From positions 1-9,696 of the forward strand of contig JAHIEP010000018.1 of the NCBI GenBank assembly GCA_018901375.1: 9,696 nt of DNA, in the 5' to 3' direction. Position 1 is the first letter of the stretch. Each line of letters opens with the position of its first letter. Positions 7,412 to 9,696 of this stretch are shown here, piece by piece. The notes below the pieces were generated by a model. That model searched no databases and was not told the origin of the DNA. It saw nothing but the letters and a program-made list of their open reading frames with translations. The stretch is from Nanobdellota archaeon. Its GTDB lineage: Archaea; Nanobdellota; Nanobdellia; Pacearchaeales; GW2011-AR1. The position numbers and the translations under genes are program-made.

Positions 7412-7482
7412 GACCCTGTAGTCTAATGGTAGAACGATACCTTGACTTGGTATAGGCCCAAGTTCAATTCTTGGCAGGGTCA
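7412..7482 (+). tRNA. trnV: tRNA-Val (anticodon GAC)
   Basis: The cloverleaf folds well: 7-bp acceptor GACCCTG/CAGGGTC with discriminator A73 (7482); anticodon stem ATACC/GGTAT (7437-7441 and 7449-7453) around loop TTGACTT; 4-nt variable loop AGGC; T stem CCAAG/CTTGG with loop TTCAATT. The anticodon GAC (7444-7446) reads GUC/GUU, i.e. valine. No intron is present and CCA is not encoded. Oddities: position 37 is T where a purine is normal, and the D stem GTCT/GAAC has a C-A mismatch and a T-G pair. The gene is on the plus strand, divergent from the 39-aa gene. It could be a slightly degenerate isoacceptor. Confidence 0.93.
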
Positions 7483-7526
7483 TTTAGCCTCAACCTTCTT
7501 CTCACAAAACAAACCCGCCAAGCCCC

Positions 7527-7753
7527 CACCGCAGTGAACCTCTCCACCGCAGTGAACCTCTCCACCGCAGTGAACCTCTCCACCGCAGTGAACCTCTCCA
7601 GCATCAGCTGAACTTTTCCAGCATCAGCTGAACTTCTCCAGCATCAGCTGAACTTCTCCAGCATCAGCTGAACTTCTCCAGCATCAGCTGAACCCCCCAC
7701 CGCAGTGAACTTCTCCAGCATCAGCTGAACCTCTCCGTCTCAACGAACCTTTC
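7527..7753. repeat. Array of 12 short palindrome modules (18- and 20-bp units)
   Basis: Order: four 18-bp modules (CACCGCAGTG + AACCTCTC, 7527-7598); five 20-bp modules (CAGCATCAGCTG + AACTTCTC and variants, 7599-7697); then CACCGCAGTG (7698), CAGCATCAGCTG (7716) and CGTCTCAACG (7736), each with an 8-nt spacer. A decayed thirteenth may follow at 7754. Each module is a small inverted repeat (CAC/GTG, CAGC/GCTG or CGT/ACG) around a 4-nt loop ending in CA, plus a near-constant spacer AAC(C/T)T(C/T)TC. The mix of 18 and 20 bp breaks every reading frame, so it is not coding. Confidence 0.92.
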
Positions 7754-7789
7754 CACGAAGCTGTAATCAAACTCACCCCTTTCTCCAAG

Positions 7790-7879
7790 ATTCCACGAGA
7801 AGCGCGGGAGCCTGCCCCAACCAATATTTAATTTTAATTTGTGAGGGTACGTCGAAGACGTCGCAGTTTCTCGTGGAAT
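7790..7879. other. Large inverted repeat with AT-rich interior
   Basis: ATTCCACGAGAA (7790-7801) is perfectly complementary to TTCTCGTGGAAT (7868-7879), and the stem can extend a few pairs inward with a wobble and a bulge. The interior holds an AT-rich block around 7823-7839 (AATATTTAATTTTAATT), which could be a TATA region on either strand, and a 5-bp hairpin ACGTC-GAA-GACGT (7849-7861). No gene is seen. It could be a structured RNA, a promoter region or a decayed mobile element. Confidence 0.65.
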
Positions 7880-7934
7880 ACTAACGCACTAACAACTAAC
7901 GCACTAATCTACTGCGAAAGGCTCCGCCTTTCGC
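7880..7934. repeat. Degenerate ACTAAC 7/8-mer array plus 9-bp perfect palindrome
   Basis: ACTAACGC, ACTAACA, ACTAACGC and ACTAATCT run from 7880. A perfect palindrome follows: GCGAAAGGC (7914-7922), loop TCC, GCCTTTCGC (7926-7934). The minus strand shares the GTTAGT core with the repeat at 7343-7374. The element overlaps the last codons of the 94-aa gene. Confidence 0.8.
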
Positions 7935-8180
7935 CCGCCCCCAATTCTCATCAACCAACTCAAACCTCAAATCTTTTTTCGAAATCCCCGCAACCTCACA
8001 CAACTCCTCAAAAAAATCCAAAGGCAACAACCGCGACTCATTATAATAATTCTTCAAAGTAGAATAAGGAACCTCAAACCCAAACTGCAAAATCCCTCTC
8101 ACCGACGGAGATTTCAATCTCACAACAACCAAATCCAAAAACCTCCTCTGCCCACCCTTCCTGAATCTAATCCTCTCCAT
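7896..8180 (-). CDS. 94-aa small HTH-like protein with repeat-derived C-terminus
   Basis: ATG 8180 gives 94 aa and a 14-nt overlap with the upstream protease gene. A TTG at 8210 would add 10 residues but is less likely. The N-terminus is basic (MERIRFRKGGQRRF). Residues ~20-75 are predicted helical with an XRE-like helix-turn-helix flavour (LKSPSVRGILQFGF, VPYSTLKNYYNESRLLP). An NWGRAKGG motif lies near residues 80-87. I recall similar N-W-G-x-x-K-G-G proteins in DPANN genomes, some as domains beside homing endonucleases, but I cannot confirm this. From AKGG on, the codons come from the 7914-7934 palindrome and the ACTAAC array, so the natural C-terminus may be lost. DNA binding is inferred. 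It is the third gene of the DUF5678/protease unit. Confidence 0.78.
   Translation of the reverse strand: MERIRFRKGGQRRFLDLVVVRLKSPSVRGILQFGFEVPYSTLKNYYNESRLLPLDFFEELCEVAGISKKDLRFELVDENWGRAKGGAFRSRLVR
8075..8180. repeat. Direct repeat copy 1 (5' part of the 94-aa gene)
   Basis: The segment matches 8940-9042 in the same orientation over about 100 bp. There are two single-base differences in the first ~95 bp (8154/9019 and one near 8163/9028), then a 3-nt length difference and small changes next to the start codon. The two copies are offset by 865 bp. Confidence 0.93.
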
Positions 8181-8631
8181 TTTCCGGTATCCTATTTTCC
8201 AAATAAGCAATATTGGATTTCATATCACAAAAAAGAACAAAATTCCCATCCAACAAAAAATCCAATCCGATAATCATATCAGTCAAAACATTGCCAGCCA
8301 AAACATCCCTATTGCTCACAACCGGCTTCACAACAATCGGATCAAATTCTTTTCTAATATACTTTCCATCGCTACACAAAAAATAAAACAAAATCTTCTT
8401 CGGAAACCTATACGCCTTATGCCGACTTCCAATCAAACTTATATCCTCGTCGGCAACAAAATCCTTTATTAGCAAATTTAACTCCAACACTTTCTGATAA
8501 GGAATCAATGTCGAAGGACTACCCGTATCGACTATAAAAGGAATTTTAACAGACCCCCTAATACTCCTCAAAAGAGCAACATTACTCAAATCTTTCGGGT
8601 CATCACACACAATCAAATTTATCCTAGACAT
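8167..8631 (-). CDS. Retropepsin-like aspartic protease (clan AA), 154 aa
   Basis: The protein shows the two hallmarks of single-domain retroviral-type aspartic proteases. The catalytic motif is Asp35-Thr36-Gly37 in IPFIVDTGSPSTLIP (30-44). The second hydrophobic-Gly motif near the C-terminus is MIIGLDFL (119-126). Length and order fit the family, which works as a homodimer with one catalytic Asp per subunit. No signal peptide or TM segment is evident, so it is probably cytoplasmic. ATG 8631 overlaps the DUF5678-like gene by 8 nt, and its TAG lies inside the start of the 94-aa gene, so the three form one transcription unit. The substrate is unknown; processing or turnover of a partner protein is a guess. 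Archaeal genomes often place such proteases beside DUF5678 genes (from recall). Confidence 0.87.
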   Translation of the reverse strand: MSRINLIVCDDPKDLSNVALLRSIRGSVKIPFIVDTGSPSTLIPYQKVLELNLLIKDFVADEDISLIGSRHKAYRFPKKILFYFLCSDGKYIRKEFDPIVVKPVVSNRDVLAGNVLTDMIIGLDFLLDGNFVLFCDMKSNIAYLENRIPENGED

Positions 8632-8881
8632 TATAAACTAAAATCTCATTAGGTCTCAAGATTCTTTTAATTAAAACCCTTCCAGAATCAATACCCCTAG
8701 ACCCAAGTAACTCAAGCAAACCATAATAATCCCCATCACAACCAACAACCTCCTCATTTAAAATAGCAACATATTTCCCAGCAAATTTATTCTGCAATTC
8801 TTTATAATTTTCCTTCAACCAAACAAAATCAGCAACTCCCTCCTTCAATAACTCTTCAGGATTAAATCCAACTTCTTCCAT
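8624..8881 (-). CDS. DUF5678-like small protein, 85 aa
   Basis: I choose ATG 8881 over ATG 8896, because the TATA-like box at 8901-8911 lies ~24 nt upstream, fitting a leaderless start. From 8896 the protein would gain five residues. The core (NYKELQNKFAGKYVAILNEE, about 25-44, then VVGCDGDYYGLLELL and GRVLIKRIL) matches the DUF5678 pattern: aromatic/Leu-rich helix, GKYVAI strand, charged turn, helix, and a final VLI..I strand. Family function is unknown to me. These genes commonly sit directly before retropepsin-like proteases, and here the overlap is 8 nt. The product may be a partner or substrate of the protease. It is the first gene of the unit. Confidence 0.82.
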   Translation of the reverse strand: MEEVGFNPEELLKEGVADFVWLKENYKELQNKFAGKYVAILNEEVVGCDGDYYGLLELLGSRGIDSGRVLIKRILRPNEILVYNV

Positions 8882-8900
8882 ACAAAAAACAGTCATTCCA

Positions 8901-8911
8901 TATATTTAAAT
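8901..8911 (-). promoter_or_regulatory. TATA-like box for the DUF5678/protease/HTH unit
   Basis: The minus strand reads TTTAAATATA centred ~24 nt before ATG 8881, typical for an archaeal leaderless promoter. It lies right after the stop of the truncated HTH-like copy. Confidence 0.65.
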
Positions 8912-8931
8912 CTATTTCTAATCACATTTAA

Positions 8932-9042
8932 CTACTGGACAAACCCAAACTGCAAAATCCCTCTCACCGACGGAGATTTCAATCTCACAACAACCAAATC
9001 CAAAAACCTCCTCTGCCCGCCCTTCCTAAATCTAACTCTCAT
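8932..9042 (-). pseudogene. Truncated second copy of the 94-aa HTH-like gene
   Basis: From ATG 9042 the frame encodes 36 residues. It matches the first 35 residues of the 94-aa protein almost exactly (MRVRFRKGG here, MERIRFRKGG there) through QFGF, then reads VQ and stops. It therefore lacks the rest of the helix-turn-helix-like region and the NWG..KGG motif. Both base differences in the well-aligned part are synonymous (GGC/GGT in Gly, TTT/TTC in Phe). The similarity ends just upstream of the DUF5678-gene promoter. Most likely it is a remnant of a duplication or recombination, but a short expressed peptide cannot be excluded. Confidence 0.8.
8940..9042. repeat. Direct repeat copy 2 (upstream of the DUF5678 gene)
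   Basis: This is the partner of 8075-8180, same orientation. Together they bracket the promoter, the DUF5678-like gene and the protease gene. Confidence 0.93.
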
Positions 9043-9304
9043 AAAAACAAAAAAGAAAACAACTTAATAAAATTACTCCAATCCAAAATGCACACTCTTC
9101 ACAAGAAATCCGACACCCCACTCGAAAGAAAACCAAACTCCTCATCGAGAAATCCGCGAAAATCCTGTTCCTAATCCGCGAAAATCCGCATTTACCATTT
9201 AACCAGCTCCCAAGACAAACCTCATCCTTAAACTCCACAGCTAAAAATTAAACTCAGTCACAACAAACCAAAAATAATTTATCCAACAAGAAACCAAATT
9301 ACAC
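9043..9304. other. Intergenic region without a convincing gene
   Basis: The stretch lies between the truncated HTH-like copy and eL42. A minus-strand frame from a GTG at 9238 to 9032 exists, but it crosses the direct repeat, is Cys- and Phe-rich, has no ribosome site and does not resemble a known family. Apart from the 22-bp-period repeat I see nothing definite. Confidence 0.5.
9151..9187. repeat. 15-bp direct repeat, 22-bp period
   Basis: AATCCGCGAAAATCC occurs exactly at 9151-9165 and 9173-9187, separated by TGTTCCT. A third partial start (CGCA) follows. It is intergenic. Confidence 0.85.
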
Positions 9305-9353
9305 CTTCCATAAGAAATGCGCCGTCCGCAGATGGCGCAATTTCTTATGGAAG
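9305..9353. other. Long near-perfect hairpin
   Basis: CTTCCATAAGAAAT (9305-9318) pairs fully with ATTTCTTATGGAAG (9340-9353). GCGCC (9319-9323) pairs with GGCGC (9334-9338), leaving one bulged A (9339) and a 10-nt loop. This gives a 19-bp stem. No oligo-T tract follows on either side, so it is not a typical terminator. It could be part of the eL42 leader, an RNA-processing site or a small non-autonomous mobile element. Confidence 0.75.
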
Positions 9354-9376
9354 AAAACAACTGCGAGACCATAACA

Positions 9377-9384
9377 CTTAAAAA
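9377..9384 (+). promoter_or_regulatory. Possible TATA-like box for eL42
   Basis: CTTAAAAA resembles an archaeal TATA box. It would start transcription near 9405 and give a leader of about 80 nt containing the branched structure. An alternative AT-rich site lies near 9272-9280. Confidence 0.35.
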
Positions 9385-9419
9385 CCAAAAAACAAACAGA
9401 ATAAGATAACCAAGCCACA

Positions 9420-9481
9420 CCAACAGGAAGTTGGTAAGAAAACCTTGGTTCACCAGAACCACCTACTGGGTGGTTTCTTAC
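9420..9481 (+). promoter_or_regulatory. Branched RNA structure directly before the eL42 start
   Basis: An outer stem pairs GTAAGAAA-CC (9434-9444, one bulged A) with GGTTTCTTAC (9472-9481). It encloses a hairpin GGTTC-ACCA-GAACC (9447-9460) and a short hairpin ACC-TACTG-GGT (9461-9471). A further hairpin CCAAC-AGGAA-GTTGG (9420-9434) lies just before. The ATG follows 2 nt after the outer stem. A GGTG (9469-9472) that could pair with the 16S rRNA 3' end is tied up in the fold. This suggests a translational control leader, but the fold is by eye only. Confidence 0.5.
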
Positions 9482-9483
9482 AA

Positions 9484-9696
9484 ATGAAGCTCCCAAAGAA
9501 AATAAACAGATACTGTCCTTCTTGTAAAAAGAAAACAGAACAAAAAGTTAAAACTCAAAGTACTGGTAAAGCCAGCACATTAAAACGAGGAGCAAAGCAA
9601 AGAGCAAAACTCCGAGGACTAAACCGAGGAATCGGAAACAAAGGTCGTTTCTCCCGTATGAAAAACCAAGCAAAAGGAAAACGAAAAACAACTAAA
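9484..9696 (+). CDS. rpl44e: Ribosomal protein eL42 (L44e), 5' part
   Basis: The 71 codons visible start MKLPKKINRYCPSCKKKTEQ, the eL42 N-terminus with the first zinc-ribbon pair Cys11-x-x-Cys14. A very basic, Gly-rich stretch follows (KRGAKQRAKLRGL, RGIGNKGRFSR, KGKRKTTK). Archaeal eL42 is usually about 90-100 aa, so the second CxxC pair should lie beyond the window edge. The protein belongs to the large ribosomal subunit near the E site. It is found in archaea and eukaryotes and is absent from bacteria, which fixes the domain of this organism. No free Shine-Dalgarno is visible; the only candidate is inside the branched leader structure. It is divergent from the DUF5678/protease unit. Confidence 0.95.
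   Translation, partial: MKLPKKINRYCPSCKKKTEQKVKTQSTGKASTLKRGAKQRAKLRGLNRGIGNKGRFSRMKNQAKGKRKTTK

Noticed and set aside
7527..7753. CRISPR array
   Set aside because: Units are only 18 and 20 bp with constant 7-8 nt spacers. There are no unique spacers and no cas genes nearby.
7841..8062. Plus-strand 73-aa frame
   Set aside because: It is antisense to the HTH-like gene and crosses the inverted repeat and ACTAAC array, with no promoter-to-start logic or recognisable domain.
9032..9238. Minus-strand 68-aa frame with a hydrophobic, Cys-rich end
   Set aside because: It starts at a GTG without a ribosome site, runs through the 15-bp direct repeat and overlaps the truncated HTH-like copy. No family resemblance was seen.
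9241..9462. Minus-strand hydrophobic 73-aa frame (and the overlapping frame 9299-9496)
   Set aside because: It contains both arms of the 19-bp hairpin and the branched leader, which dictate its sequence. Hydrophobicity comes from the T-rich strand composition.

Overview
The window looks archaeal, most likely from a small-genome DPANN lineage of the Pacearchaeota/Woesearchaeota type. Evidence: an archaeal/eukaryotic-type ribosomal protein eL42 (L44e); a tRNA gene with no encoded CCA; TATA-like boxes about 24-28 nt before first-gene starts, consistent with leaderless mRNAs; Shine-Dalgarno motifs before downstream genes; and surface proteins of a type I associate with that group. The lineage is an inference from recalled family resemblance, not from a search.

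Layout. (1) Positions 1-4941, minus strand: a tightly overlapping cluster of a 32-aa single-TM protein, an 87-aa two-TM protein with a coiled-coil tail, and the first 1528 codons of a giant secreted Cys-containing protein that runs off the left edge. (2) 4942-5164: a repeat-filled gap. (3) 5165-7307, minus: a 651-aa pilin-like protein preceded by a 39-aa possible ribbon-helix-helix protein with a leaderless-type promoter. (4) 7412-7482, plus: tRNA-Val(GAC), divergent from the 39-aa gene. (5) 7483-7895: no protein gene, but a 12-module array of small palindromes and a larger inverted repeat. (6) 7896-8881, minus: an overlapping DUF5678-like / retropepsin-like aspartic protease / small HTH-like gene trio with its own promoter. 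A truncated second copy of the HTH-like gene lies upstream (8932-9042), so the first two genes sit between ~100-bp direct repeats. (7) 9043-9483: intergenic DNA with a direct repeat, a long hairpin and a branched leader structure. (8) 9484-9696, plus: start of eL42.

How the genes may work together (inference): the two minus-strand groups covering 1-7307 look like one cell-surface locus, with pilin-like N-terminus, small membrane proteins and a giant exported protein. The DUF5678/protease/HTH trio is probably a separate small unit of unknown job.

The most unusual aspect is the repeat content. Short tandem repeats (7-, 10-, 16-, 18- and 20-mers), several abutting a perfect palindrome with a 3-nt loop, occur between genes, inside a coding region and at a gene's 3' end. 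The 18/20-bp array keeps its spacer while its palindrome arms change in a compensatory way. These patterns were read by eye; nothing has been searched or folded computationally.
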